64,000 bases of DNA, taken from assembly GCF_024346955.1 (NCBI RefSeq), contig NZ_AP024883.1:1116001-1180000 (forward strand), read 5' to 3'. The notes below the pieces were generated by a model. The model was not told the DNA's origin and did not search any database. It saw only the letters and a list, made by a program, of their open reading frames with translations. The DNA comes from Vibrio mangrovi. GTDB taxonomy: Bacteria; Pseudomonadota; Gammaproteobacteria; Enterobacterales; Vibrionaceae. Positions 27,159 through 36,077 of this stretch are shown one piece after another. A program made the translations under genes and the position numbers. Within the stretch, counting starts at the first letter, position 1, and the number at the start of each line of letters is the position of its first letter.

Positions 27159-27634
27159 CACCGAGAAGGAAAAAACGCTTACTGGTTGTCGTATCTATCG
27201 TCTTCGGGCTGGGAGTGACCACCGGGCTGATATTGTATGCACTGAATCAGAATATGGATCTGTTTTACACACCAAGTGAGATTATTGCTGGTAAAGAAGA
27301 TGGTTCAAAACCGCATTCAGGTCAGAGGCTCCGTGTCGGTGGCATGGTGGTCAAAGGTTCTGTCCGGAGAGCACCGGATTCGCTGAAAGTCAGTTTTCAG
27401 CTCAAAGATTTTGGTGAGAGTATCACGGTTAACTACGATGGGATTCTGCCGGACTTGTTCCGGGAGGGGCAGGGAATTGTTGCGCAGGGAACACTGACTG
27501 GTCCCAGAACAGTTGAAGCATTTGAAGTTCTGGCAAAGCATGATGAAAATTACATGCCGCCGGAGGTTTCTGAAGCCATGGATAAAAATCATGCAGCTGC
27601 GCTGGACCGGCGGCTTGAGGAGACGATGCAATGA
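27155..27634 (+). CDS. ccmE: Heme chaperone CcmE
   Basis: This 159-residue periplasmic heme chaperone is anchored by an N-terminal helix (about residues 7-29) and has an OB-fold domain. The covalent heme-binding His and following Tyr are in LAKHDENYMPPEV near residues 128-138. It receives heme from CcmC and delivers it to CcmF. Confidence 0.96.
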   Translation: MTPRRKKRLLVVVSIVFGLGVTTGLILYALNQNMDLFYTPSEIIAGKEDGSKPHSGQRLRVGGMVVKGSVRRAPDSLKVSFQLKDFGESITVNYDGILPDLFREGQGIVAQGTLTGPRTVEAFEVLAKHDENYMPPEVSEAMDKNHAAALDRRLEETMQ

Positions 27635-29589
27635 TAGCAGAGCTCGGGCACTTCTCGCTTATTCTGGCATTGGTTTTATCTGTTTTGCTGGGAGTGGTTC
27701 CTCTGGTTGGAGCAACATATCAGCAAAACAGGTTGATGAGCATGGCAAGACCACTCACCTTCGGGCTGTTTTTTTTTCTGGTCTGTGCTTTTTCATCGTT
27801 ACTCTGGGCATTTTACAGTAACGACTTTACGCTGACCTATGTTGCTGCCAATTCAAACAGTCAGCTTCCCTGGTATTATCGTCTGACCGCAGTTTGGGGG
27901 GCGCACGAAGGATCACTGCTGCTGTGGGTTCTGATTCAGTCGGGATGGTCTGTTGCTGTGGCACTGCTGAGCCGGGGAATGCCGATGGCTTCAATTGCCC
28001 GGGTGCTGGCGGTTATGGGGATGATCAGTATTGGTTTCATTCTGTTTATTCTGCTGACATCGAATCCGTTTTTGCGAACGCTGCCTTATTTTCCGGTGGA
28101 TGGCCGGGATTTGAATCCGTTATTACAGGATCCCGGACTGATTGTGCATCCTCCGATGCTGTATATGGGATATGTTGGTTTTTCGGTCGCTTTTGCTTTC
28201 GCTATTGCCTCTCTGATGGCCGGCAGACTGGATACAGCCTGGGCAAGATGGTCGCGTCCCTGGACGATTGCAGCCTGGCTGTTTCTGACTCTGGGAATCA
28301 TTCTGGGATCATGGTGGGCTTACTACGAGCTGGGCTGGGGAGGCTGGTGGTTCTGGGATCCGGTAGAAAACGCATCATTTATGCCCTGGCTGGCTGGAAC
28401 GGCACTCCTGCATTCTCTGATTGTGACTGAAAAACGGGGAACATTTAAAGCGTGGACGGTTCTGCTGGCGATCTCGGCATTTTCTTTGAGTCTGCTGGGA
28501 ACATTTCTGGTCCGTTCCGGGGTTCTGGTTTCGGTACATGCATTTGCATCGGACCCGGCCAGAGGGTTGTTTATCCTCGGGTTCCTGATTATTGTCATTG
28601 GCGGTTCCCTGCTGCTGTTTGCGCTTCGGGGGGCTTCTATCCGGGTTCGGGGACGTTTTTCTCTGATTTCCCGGGAGAGTGCACTGCTGAGTAATAATAT
28701 TTTTCTGATGGCTGCATTGTCCGTCGTGTTGCTCGGTACTCTGTTACCTTTGGTTCATAAACAACTAGGGTTGGGATCTGTTTCAATTGGTGCGCCGTTT
28801 TTCAATACGGTATTTACCTGGCTAATGTTGCCATTTGCTTTCTTTATGGGAGTCGGGCCGCTTATCCGGTGGAAACGTGATCAGCTTTCTTCTTTTTATC
28901 GTCCTATCGTGATTTGTGGCATTGCTGCCCTTGCCGGAGGCTTTGTTTCTGTCTGGCTGTTTGCCGGAGAGCTCTCACTGTTACCGATACTTGGTTGGGT
29001 AATTGTCTTATGGATTGTGTTATTGCATCTGGTGGAATCATTTCAACGGGCGACCTACAGGCATACTTTTTGGACCGGTCTGCGCAGATTGCCTAAGAGC
29101 CACTGGTCCATGTTTCTGGCCCATATCGGTTTAGCGGTGACGATTCTGGGCATTACCATGACCCAGAATTTCAGTATTGAAAAAGATGTTCGTCTGGCTC
29201 CGGGAGAGCATTACCGTGTCGGTACTTATGATTTTCATTTCGATCAGGTTCAGTCTCATCACGGCCCGAATTATCAGGCTTATGTTGCCGATTTCATTGT
29301 GACTTCACAAGGGCAGCATGTTGGTACTCTGCATGCAGAAAAACGCTTCTACCCGACAGCCCGTTCGATGATGACTGAAGCAGCTATCGACTGGGGACTC
29401 AGCCGGGATCTGTATGTTGCTCTGGGTGAACAACTGGACTCCGGAGCCTGGGCTGTCCGGGTTTATTATAAGCCATTCATTCGCTGGATCTGGCTGGGAG
29501 GATTACTGATGGTTTTTGGTGGGTTAATTGCGATCAGTGATAAGCGATATCGCTTCCGTCAGGTTGTTACACATTCAGGGGAGGCATAA
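27631..29589 (+). CDS. ccmF: Cytochrome c heme lyase subunit CcmF
   Basis: This 652-residue polytopic protein is the core of the heme-ligation complex. The WWD domain reads GWGGWWFWDPVENASFMPW near residue 230; conserved histidines flank it and a large periplasmic domain lies near the C-terminus (about 505-600). It ligates heme from CcmE to apocytochrome c with CcmH and CcmI. Length matches other CcmF proteins. Confidence 0.97.
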   Translation: MIAELGHFSLILALVLSVLLGVVPLVGATYQQNRLMSMARPLTFGLFFFLVCAFSSLLWAFYSNDFTLTYVAANSNSQLPWYYRLTAVWGAHEGSLLLWVLIQSGWSVAVALLSRGMPMASIARVLAVMGMISIGFILFILLTSNPFLRTLPYFPVDGRDLNPLLQDPGLIVHPPMLYMGYVGFSVAFAFAIASLMAGRLDTAWARWSRPWTIAAWLFLTLGIILGSWWAYYELGWGGWWFWDPVENASFMPWLAGTALLHSLIVTEKRGTFKAWTVLLAISAFSLSLLGTFLVRSGVLVSVHAFASDPARGLFILGFLIIVIGGSLLLFALRGASIRVRGRFSLISRESALLSNNIFLMAALSVVLLGTLLPLVHKQLGLGSVSIGAPFFNTVFTWLMLPFAFFMGVGPLIRWKRDQLSSFYRPIVICGIAALAGGFVSVWLFAGELSLLPILGWVIVLWIVLLHLVESFQRATYRHTFWTGLRRLPKSHWSMFLAHIGLAVTILGITMTQNFSIEKDVRLAPGEHYRVGTYDFHFDQVQSHHGPNYQAYVADFIVTSQGQHVGTLHAEKRFYPTARSMMTEAAIDWGLSRDLYVALGEQLDSGAWAVRVYYKPFIRWIWLGGLLMVFGGLIAISDKRYRFRQVVTHSGEA

Positions 29590-30147
29590 ATGTCTAAACG
29601 AGTTATTTTTCTACCTTTGATTGCATTTATGTTACTGGCGACGATTCTGGTGATTCAACTGGTCAGAAACGCTGAAGGCGATGATCCGACAAAACTGGAA
29701 TCGGTTTTGATCGGTCATCCTGTTCCCTCATTCAGACTGGAAGATCTGGCAGAACCGGGCAAATTGTATGATCAGTCAATTTTTAAAGGTGAGCCGTTGC
29801 TGCTGAATGTATGGGCAACCTGGTGCCCGACTTGCTATGCCGAACATCAATTTCTGAATCAGTTATCAAAGCAAGGGGTCAAAATCATCGGCCTGAATTA
29901 CAAAGATCAGCGGGAGAAAGCCATTCAGTGGTTACAGGATTTAGGAAATCCGTATCTGGTGAGTCTGTTTGATGGAGATGGTATGTTGGGGCTGGATCTG
30001 GGAGTTTATGGAGCACCGGAAACTTTCCTGATCGATGCTCAGGGGGTGATCCGTTATCGGCATGTCGGTGATGTGAATGCTGGAAACTGGCAACAGGTGC
30101 TATTACCGCGCTATCAGCAGCTTTTCACAGGAGAAGAACAGCCGTGA
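29590..30147 (+). CDS. ccmG: Thiol:disulfide interchange protein CcmG (DsbE)
   Basis: This 185-residue membrane-anchored thioredoxin-fold protein reduces apocytochrome c or CcmH cysteines before heme ligation. An N-terminal anchor (about residues 5-25) precedes the active site NVWATWCPTCYAEH, with WCPTC near residues 79-83, and the cis-Pro loop GVYGAPETF. It follows ccmF directly. Confidence 0.96.
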   Translation: MSKRVIFLPLIAFMLLATILVIQLVRNAEGDDPTKLESVLIGHPVPSFRLEDLAEPGKLYDQSIFKGEPLLLNVWATWCPTCYAEHQFLNQLSKQGVKIIGLNYKDQREKAIQWLQDLGNPYLVSLFDGDGMLGLDLGVYGAPETFLIDAQGVIRYRHVGDVNAGNWQQVLLPRYQQLFTGEEQP

Positions 30148-30644
30148 AAATGCCTATGCTTGTATTATTCCTGATGTTGGGACTATCTTTACTGACGACA
30201 GGAACATCGGCGGTAGCTGCAATTGATGTCTACGATTTTCACAATGAACAGCAAGAGAAGCAGTTTCAGGCGCTGACTCATACACTTCGTTGTCCGAAGT
30301 GTCAGAACAATTCTATTGCGGATTCTAATGCAGCACTGGCTCAGGATTTAAGACAGAAAGTTTATGACATGACGATGGCCGGGAAAAGCCAGCAGGAGAT
30401 CATCGATTACATGACTGCCCGGTATGGTAATTTTGTCACTTATAACCCACCCTTTACCTGGTCTACTGCAATACTGTGGTTAGCACCGTTGATGATTATT
30501 CTGACCGGACTCGTATTTATGTTCAGGCGTACGCGTCGATTACACCGAGGTTCTGTTCAGACTGAAGATGGATGGGGAGAAGAACAGGAGTCCCGTTTGC
30601 AGGCGTTACTGACAGATGATGAGCAGGAGGAAGACAAGCAATGA
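30144..30644 (+). CDS. ccmH: Cytochrome c maturation protein CcmH
   Basis: This 166-residue protein has a signal peptide, the redox motif LRCPKCQNNSIADSNA near residue 49, and a C-terminal membrane helix (about 110-130). It handles apocytochrome c thiols with CcmG. It is the short form; the TPR part fused to it in E. coli is encoded separately as ccmI. Confidence 0.95.
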   Translation: MKMPMLVLFLMLGLSLLTTGTSAVAAIDVYDFHNEQQEKQFQALTHTLRCPKCQNNSIADSNAALAQDLRQKVYDMTMAGKSQQEIIDYMTARYGNFVTYNPPFTWSTAILWLAPLMIILTGLVFMFRRTRRLHRGSVQTEDGWGEEQESRLQALLTDDEQEEDKQ

Positions 30645-31864
30645 TACTGTTCTGGATTTGGACATCTGTCCTGGTCATCATCGCATTATGCTTTGCTGTT
30701 CTGCCCCTGTTCCGCCGAACATCTGATGAAGGGGCGAAAAAGCGGGATAAACTGAATAAAGCTTTTTATCTGGATCGGGTTGCCGAAATCAGGCAGGAGA
30801 CGGAAACAGGTCTGGTTGCCGACGAACAACCGTTAATGACAGAGCTTAAGCAGTCGCTTCTGGATGATGTTCCAACCGATGGTACTGTATTGCAGAGAAG
30901 TCAGCCAGTAAAGCGGGGTGTCGTTGCCGGTCTTATTCTGCTGGTGGTATTTGCCAGTTACGGACTCTATCTTACTTTAGGAAATTATCGTCAGTTAGGA
31001 CACTGGCAGCAGGTTGCCCGGCAACTTCCGGAATTGTCGAAAAAGCTCATGCAGCCGGGAGGAAATCCTCTGACGTCTCAGGAGATTCAGGATCTCTCAC
31101 TGGCTCTCCGGACCCGGTTGAGCCAGACTCCGAATGATGCGACTGGCTGGCTGTTTTTAGGAAAAATTGCGCTGGCAAGTGAGGATGCAACGACAGCGAT
31201 AGGGGCAATGGTGAAAGCAAGGCTGTTAGCTCCGGATGATCAGGAGATCATGGTTGGTTATGCTCAGGCAATGATGATGGCCGGAGATGAACAACAGCAA
31301 TCGCAGGGCGCATCTCTATTGCAGTCTTTGGTTGATCAGGGAAGCTCCGATATTCGGATCTATTCATTGTTGGCATTTCATGCTTACGAGCAGCAGGATT
31401 TTGCCAAAGCGATTCATTTGTGGCAGATCATGCAATCGCTTCTGGGGCCGGAAGATCACCGTTATCTGATGTTGGCCAAAAGTATTGCCAGTGCTCAGGA
31501 TAAAATGAAGTCAGCTCAGGAAGTATCGGCCGGGGCGATATCCGTCGGGATCTCCTTATCACCTGAACTCAGAAACCTGCCCCGGCAAGGTGTGGTTATA
31601 GTTTCGGTTCATACTCAGGAAGGACGGACCATGCCTTTTGCCGCAGCCCGTTTTCCATTGCGCTCTTTTCCGATGCATGTGAGATTAGACAGTCAAAATG
31701 TGTTAATCTCCGGGAAGAAGCTGGAGGAACTGACCTCCTTTATCGTCAAGGTCCGTATTGATTTGGATGGTAATGTGACGACACAAACGGGTGACTTTTA
31801 CGGACAAACTCAGATGCTGAACCGGGACAAGACGATTGAAGTTGTTATTGATAAACAATATTAA
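30641..31864 (+). CDS. ccmI: Cytochrome c maturation TPR protein CcmI
   Basis: This 407-residue protein binds apocytochrome c and presents it to the CcmF/H lyase. Two membrane helices (about residues 3-22 and 93-112) flank a cytoplasmic loop; a periplasmic TPR region spans about 150-290 (GWLFLGKIALASEDATTAIGAM and repeats), followed by a C-terminal beta-rich domain. It closes the ccm operon. Confidence 0.94.
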   Translation: MILFWIWTSVLVIIALCFAVLPLFRRTSDEGAKKRDKLNKAFYLDRVAEIRQETETGLVADEQPLMTELKQSLLDDVPTDGTVLQRSQPVKRGVVAGLILLVVFASYGLYLTLGNYRQLGHWQQVARQLPELSKKLMQPGGNPLTSQEIQDLSLALRTRLSQTPNDATGWLFLGKIALASEDATTAIGAMVKARLLAPDDQEIMVGYAQAMMMAGDEQQQSQGASLLQSLVDQGSSDIRIYSLLAFHAYEQQDFAKAIHLWQIMQSLLGPEDHRYLMLAKSIASAQDKMKSAQEVSAGAISVGISLSPELRNLPRQGVVIVSVHTQEGRTMPFAAARFPLRSFPMHVRLDSQNVLISGKKLEELTSFIVKVRIDLDGNVTTQTGDFYGQTQMLNRDKTIEVVIDKQY

Positions 31865-31970
31865 TATACTCAGCGGATTTTGAGAGGCAGATTTGGGGGC
31901 TTAAACCAGTCTGCTGAATTGAAGATTGGGATCGTTGTCCCGGATAAATAATAAAACGGAAAAATAGAAA

Positions 31971-32741
31971 ATGAATTACCGTATCAAGCGGCTGTGTTTT
32001 GGCTTTCTTATGCTGGTATTGGTTGGATGTAGCAGCACACCGGGAGAGAATGCTGATGAGCAGGACCTTTCCAGTACAAACTCATCGGTAAATGACCCGT
32101 TTGAAGGGGTAAACCGTAGTTTCTGGTCTCTGAATTACGATTATCTTGATCCTTATGTAATAAAACCGGTTTCTCTGGCTTATGTCGATCATGTTCCGAG
32201 TCCTATTCGCCGGGCAATTGCAAACTTCTTTTCTAATCTGGATGAACCAGCCAGTATGGTGAATAACCTGATCATGGGGAATGGCCATAAAGCTTTGGAT
32301 CACTTTAACCGTTTCTGGATGAACAGTACTTTTGGTCTGTTCGGATTAATTGATATTGCATCTGAAGCTGGCATCACGAAAGAAGGTCATAAAGGTTTTG
32401 GCGATGCGCTGGGGCACTATGGCGTCGGTAATGGTCCATATCTGATGGTTCCGGCTGCTGGTCCATATACACCCAGAGCCGCGACTAACCTTGTCGATGA
32501 AGCTTATGCACCTCTCTCTTACCTGAATATCTGGGGAAGCGTATCGAAATTTATTTTTGAGGGAATGGAAACCCGTGCTTCTCTGGCCAGTCAGGAATCG
32601 ATGCTGGAAAATTCTCCTGATCCTTATGCACTGGCCCGGGATATCTACTTACAGCATCAGGATTTCAAGGCTGAAATTGAAGAAAAAGATGCCTACGATC
32701 CTGATCAGGAAGCGCTGTTTGACGAATACCTGAACGAGTGA
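31971..32741 (+). CDS. mlaA: Phospholipid-transport lipoprotein MlaA (VacJ)
   Basis: This 256-residue outer-membrane lipoprotein removes misplaced phospholipids from the outer leaflet and hands them to MlaC. The signal ends at a lipobox VLVGC with lipidated Cys20. Core MlaA segments include DPFEGVNRSFWSLNYDYLD, NFFSNLDEPASMVNNL and YGVGNGPYLMVPAAGP. The mla ABC genes are not here. Confidence 0.95.
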   Translation: MNYRIKRLCFGFLMLVLVGCSSTPGENADEQDLSSTNSSVNDPFEGVNRSFWSLNYDYLDPYVIKPVSLAYVDHVPSPIRRAIANFFSNLDEPASMVNNLIMGNGHKALDHFNRFWMNSTFGLFGLIDIASEAGITKEGHKGFGDALGHYGVGNGPYLMVPAAGPYTPRAATNLVDEAYAPLSYLNIWGSVSKFIFEGMETRASLASQESMLENSPDPYALARDIYLQHQDFKAEIEEKDAYDPDQEALFDEYLNE

Positions 32742-32797
32742 TGTCAGAGCCTCAGAAATGAGAGTGGGCTGGTTAGCCGTTGTTGAGTTTTGCAGCC

Positions 32798-32819
32798 TGT
32801 CGGCCGTTTCAGGCCGACA
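32798..32819 (+). terminator. Hairpin at mlaA / SDR convergent ends
   Basis: An 8-bp perfect stem TGTCGGCC (32798-32805) and GGCCGACA (32812-32819) with loop GTTTCA is followed by TTGTTCTT. It overlaps the last codons of the convergent SDR gene. The weak T-tract makes termination uncertain. Confidence 0.45.
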
Positions 32820-33480
32820 TTGTTCTTCCGCTGAAGTATTCGTTTTCTACGATATATTCTGTATTTCTGATAAGTTCATCTAACAGCACCGGCATCGGCA
32901 GTGCTTCTTCGTCAGTTGCTTCTAACGTCGGGAGCACCGCACCTACCCGAATATTGAATGGCGTCAGTTCTTTTGCCCAGCTCTGGGTAAATCCGGTGAC
33001 CATCGATGCTGAGTTCTCAAATCCTTTGACAGTGTCTTTATCTGTGTTTGAAATGATATTGACGATGACACCTTCCTTTTTATCACGCCGCATTTGCTCG
33101 GCACTCATCTGACCGAATGAAAATATCGTGGAAGCCATAATTGTCAGATTATGAGTAAATTGTTCCAGAGGATGATCATCGGTGACTGAAGGCAGTGGGG
33201 TATTGGGCCAGTTGTTGACCAGTACATCCGGGCCTTCCTGATATTTCTGTACGACGAAATCCAGTAATGCCTCAATTGAATCTGGTGAGTAATCCTGAAG
33301 GAAGAAGTAGCTGGTACTGGCTGAAAGTTCCCGGACTCTGGCATAGGTTGCCAGCAAATCCTGCTGATGTGTATCGGTCAGAACGACCTTCGCTCCCAGT
33401 TGAGCGAATCGCTCAGCTAATGCACTCCCCAGCATCGTTGCTGCTGAAGTGATCAACACAATTGAATCTTTAATATGCAT
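32809..33480 (-). CDS. Degenerate short-chain dehydrogenase/reductase family protein
   Basis: This 223-residue protein has the SDR Rossmann fold but not its key residues. The cofactor loop TGxxxGxG reads TSAATMLG; NNAG reads NNWP; and the catalytic YxxxK region, usually YSASK, reads NSASM, so both Tyr and Lys are lost. The Ser region is IVNIISN. An intact frame and conserved place (mlaA, SDR, VC2046-family, sodB, grxD in Vibrio) suggest a maintained non-enzymatic or altered role. It is convergent with mlaA. Confidence 0.85.
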   Translation of the reverse strand: MHIKDSIVLITSAATMLGSALAERFAQLGAKVVLTDTHQQDLLATYARVRELSASTSYFFLQDYSPDSIEALLDFVVQKYQEGPDVLVNNWPNTPLPSVTDDHPLEQFTHNLTIMASTIFSFGQMSAEQMRRDKKEGVIVNIISNTDKDTVKGFENSASMVTGFTQSWAKELTPFNIRVGAVLPTLEATDEEALPMPVLLDELIRNTEYIVENEYFSGRTMSA

Positions 33481-33659
33481 GGCTGGCGTTTTCCTGTTCT
33501 GACTTATTTTTCTTCATGTCTGGTTAGAATGGTTGAACCCAGCAGGGAAGGATGTGAAAAGAGTCAAAGAATACATTTTAAACAGCGGAATGATGATCTG
33601 TTTTGGGGGGTAATTCACACTACCACTTTATACACGGCGGGGTGCTTGCAGAAAAATGG

Positions 33660-34181
33660 TTAGACCTGAGCCTGAATCTGGGACAGTCTCCGGTTGGTAA
33701 CTAACTGATTATAAAGCTCATAAGTTAAAGATTGAGTGGATTCTTTCTCTTCCAGATGGCGGCGTTGATGTCCGGAGAGATTGTGATAAACCGATTCTTC
33801 CAGTTCATAGGTATGTTCCGGGAAATAAGACAGAGCATCAGGACGCAGGTAGTGTTGGAGTTTTGCCGAACGCATTCCTCCCTGGTGGAATTGTAAAGCA
33901 ACCTGAGCGCCGTACGCGTAGCTTTCCTGATCGGAACGTAAAGGTTGTGGGGATGCGATGTCAAAATGCTTGCGTAGCTCACTGTCCGTATGCTTAACCG
34001 TATCAATAACTTCTGTGGCGGTTGTTTCCCGTGTGTCACCGGAGAGCATGGCAACCAGCAACGCAAAATCGGCCCGGCGATTTTGTGAAATAGCCTGATT
34101 GACGCTCTGCCCGCATTGCAGTTCGTTGATCAGGTTTGCTTTATCCTGCGTGTGCAGGATTTCGGTGGTTTGCTGTAGCAT
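33660..34181 (-). CDS. VC2046/SO_2500 family protein of unknown function
   Basis: A soluble protein of about 173 residues. I recognise it as the VC2046/SO_2500 family, both from the position between the SDR and sodB and the RRADFALLVAMLSGD segment near residue 35. No catalytic motif or membrane segment is visible; it is helical and charged, with a C-terminus of ESTQSLTYELYNQLV. Three nearby ATG codons compete; I chose 34181 because GGAG lies six bases before it. Confidence 0.8.
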   Translation of the reverse strand: MLQQTTEILHTQDKANLINELQCGQSVNQAISQNRRADFALLVAMLSGDTRETTATEVIDTVKHTDSELRKHFDIASPQPLRSDQESYAYGAQVALQFHQGGMRSAKLQHYLRPDALSYFPEHTYELEESVYHNLSGHQRRHLEEKESTQSLTYELYNQLVTNRRLSQIQAQV

Positions 34182-34387
34182 CATATTCTCCATCTGATGC
34201 TTTCGTATCGGCAGCAGAGGAGCTGACTTTAATGTGATTTTCGCTGAACTAACACTTTGAGCGCAAAAACATAATTGATATATTTAATTATAATTATATT
34301 TTGATAAAGATTTGTGTTCATTTGTCGGTTCAATACCGGAGAACTTCATTGTTACAGCAAAATATACGGGATGAATAAGGAAATTCT

Positions 34388-34774
34388 ATGGCATATGTCT
34401 CAGGGAATTTGAGAGCCGTTTTGCGACTGGAAGGACTAGGAATTCTACTGCTATCACTCATGGCATTTCACAAGTTTAGTCCGGACTGGGCAATGTTTGC
34501 ATGGCTGTTCTGGATTCCGGATTTAGCATTGCTGGGGTATCTGGTCAATGCACGAACCGGAGCTGTTGCCTATAATATCACCCACTCAACTATCGGGGCT
34601 GCATCACTGATGGGAATCGGACTCGTCGGTGAAATAAATCTGGCGCTTTCCGTTTCGTTTGTCTGGTTTGCTCATATCGGTTTTGATCGGGCATTAGGGT
34701 ACGGACTAAAGTACAGTCGTGGATTTCGGGAGACACACCTTGGAAAAATAGGTCGTTCGACTGACACGGCATAA
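34388..34774 (+). CDS. DUF4260 family membrane protein
   Basis: This 128-residue protein has about four hydrophobic segments and the family signature pieces YNITHSTIG and WFAHIGFDRALGYGLKY...FRETHLG near the C-terminus. The conserved His and Asp suggest a metal or small-molecule site, but no function is known. It ends at a bidirectional terminator shared with sodB. Confidence 0.85.
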   Translation: MAYVSGNLRAVLRLEGLGILLLSLMAFHKFSPDWAMFAWLFWIPDLALLGYLVNARTGAVAYNITHSTIGAASLMGIGLVGEINLALSVSFVWFAHIGFDRALGYGLKYSRGFRETHLGKIGRSTDTA

Positions 34775-34777
34775 GAA

Positions 34778-34808
34778 AAATCCCCAGTGTCAGACTGGGG
34801 ATTTCTTT
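34778..34808. terminator. Bidirectional terminator between DUF4260 gene and sodB
   Basis: A perfect 11-bp stem (34778-34788 with 34794-34804, loop GTCAG) is flanked by A-run on the left and TTTCTTT on the right. Confidence 0.88.
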
Positions 34809-34836
34809 GAACTCTGACAGTTTCGGAGTAACCGAA

Positions 34837-35421
34837 TTATTTCGCCAGATTTTCAGCAACGAAGTTCCAGTTAACCAAAGCCCAGAAACCATTCATATAG
34901 TCAGGACGCAGGTTACGGTAATCGATGTAATATGCGTGTTCCCACAAATCAACAGTCAGCAATGGTGTTACACCTGCTTCAGTCAGTGGTGTTGCAGCAT
35001 TGGATGTATTGACGATATCCAGAGAACCATCTGCTTTTTTTACCAGCCAGGTCCATGAAGAACCGAAGTTGTTGATTGCAGAATCTGTAAATTTCGCTTT
35101 GAAGTCTGCGAAAGAACCGAACGCCTGATTGATTGCATCAGCGACTGCACCTGTTGGTTCACCGCCACCGTTTGGTGACAGGCAGTGCCAGTAGAATGTG
35201 TGGTTCCAAATCTGGGCTGCGTTGTTGAAGATGCCGCCAGATGAAGTTTTGATGATTTCTTCAAGAGATTTGTTTTCGAATTCAGTTCCTGGGATCAGGC
35301 CATTGAGTTTTACCACGTATGTGTTGTGGTGTTTGCCGTGATGATAATCCAGTGTTTCTGCTGAAATATGAGGTTCCAGTGCATCTTTTGCATAAGGAAG
35401 AGCGGGAAGTTCAAATGACAT
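34837..35421 (-). CDS. sodB: Iron superoxide dismutase SodB
   Basis: This 194-residue cytosolic enzyme converts superoxide to oxygen and peroxide. Iron ligands lie in YHHGKHHNTYV (H27), IWNHTFYW, and DLWEHAYYIDY (Asp and His). The NNAAQIWNH and FGSSWTWLV segments are those of Fe-type enzymes. The ATG follows GGAG. In other Vibrio and enterics sodB is controlled by Fur/RyhB; I did not identify those sites here. Confidence 0.96.
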   Translation of the reverse strand: MSFELPALPYAKDALEPHISAETLDYHHGKHHNTYVVKLNGLIPGTEFENKSLEEIIKTSSGGIFNNAAQIWNHTFYWHCLSPNGGGEPTGAVADAINQAFGSFADFKAKFTDSAINNFGSSWTWLVKKADGSLDIVNTSNAATPLTEAGVTPLLTVDLWEHAYYIDYRNLRPDYMNGFWALVNWNFVAENLAK

Positions 35422-35442
35422 TGCTCAGTTCTCCATTGTGTT

Positions 35443-35461
35443 GAAAGAGAGTCTCTCTTTC
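35443..35461 (-). promoter_or_regulatory. Leader hairpin of sodB
   Basis: GAAAGAGA (35443-35450) and TCTCTTTC (35454-35461) form a perfect 8-bp stem with a 3-base loop in the sodB 5' leader, about 20 bases before the start. It may affect mRNA stability or small-RNA access. A TAAAAT -10-like box lies further upstream near 35518-35523. Confidence 0.4.
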
Positions 35462-35675
35462 GGTTTGCTTCCAGTTATATTGCTTTTGATGTTCGTCATT
35501 ACGACTGACTTGGGTCTATTTTAGCAAGTTTTTACTTTATTAAAAGCACTAATTTTTCTGTACAGCAGGACGGAGTTGTCTCCCGGGTAACAGAAACCAT
35601 AATAATAATAGGCTTTTTATTCTCTGCTAATGATTTAGAATAGCCGATATTTTTAAACTCTCTGACGAGGACATC

Positions 35676-36008
35676 ATGGAAACAATCGATAAAATCAAAA
35701 AGCAGATTACTGAAAATCCGATTCTGCTTTATATGAAAGGTTCGCCTAAGCTACCTAGTTGTGGTTTCTCATCTCAGGCAGCACAGGCATTGATGGCTTG
35801 TGGAGAAAAATTTGCTTATGTCGATATTCTCCAGAATCCGGATATTCGTGCAGAGTTGCCGATTTATGCACAGTGGCCGACTTTCCCACAGCTATGGGTT
35901 GAAGGAGAGCTGGTCGGTGGCTGTGACATTATTCTTGAAATGTTTCAGAAAGGGGAACTGCAACCTCTGATTAAAGAAGCGGCAGCCCGTGCAGAAAAAG
36001 AAGAGTAA
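35676..36008 (+). CDS. grxD: Monothiol glutaredoxin GrxD (Grx4)
   Basis: This 110-residue monothiol glutaredoxin carries the CGFS active site at residues 29-32, preceded by the conserved MKGSPKLPS, and has WPTFPQLWV and GGCDI for glutathione binding. It ligates a shared 2Fe-2S cluster with glutathione and works in Fe-S delivery, often with BolA partners. Head-to-head with sodB. Confidence 0.96.
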   Translation: METIDKIKKQITENPILLYMKGSPKLPSCGFSSQAAQALMACGEKFAYVDILQNPDIRAELPIYAQWPTFPQLWVEGELVGGCDIILEMFQKGELQPLIKEAAARAEKEE

Positions 36009-36027
36009 ACTGTATAAATTTACAGTT
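36008..36027 (+). promoter_or_regulatory. Near-consensus LexA (SOS) box upstream of topB
   Basis: AACTGTATAAATTTACAGTT is a near-perfect palindrome with the CTGT-N8-ACAG core, A/T-only interior and flanks close to the E. coli-type LexA consensus. It begins in the grxD stop codon and lies 51 bases before the topB start. That gammaproteobacterial LexA binds this motif is established; its action on topB here is inference. Confidence 0.7.
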
Positions 36028-36041
36028 GATCCTGCTATGTT

Positions 36042-36073
36042 AAGGCCACAATTTCTGTGGCCTTTATTTTTTG
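36042..36073 (+). terminator. Terminator after grxD, inside the topB leader
   Basis: A perfect 9-bp stem AAGGCCACA (36042-36050) and TGTGGCCTT (36056-36064), loop ATTTC, is followed by TATTTTTTGTTTT. It ends only about five bases before the topB ATG. Confidence 0.85.
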
Positions 36074-36077
36074 TTTT

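Noticed and set aside
27894..28430. 178-residue plus-strand frame inside ccmF
   Set aside because: It is an alternative frame of ccmF, which fits its family over full length.
36010..36025. TATAAA within the LexA-like palindrome as just a -10 box
   Set aside because: It may also serve as -10, but the exact CTGT-N8-ACAG symmetry with matching flanks is better explained as a LexA site.
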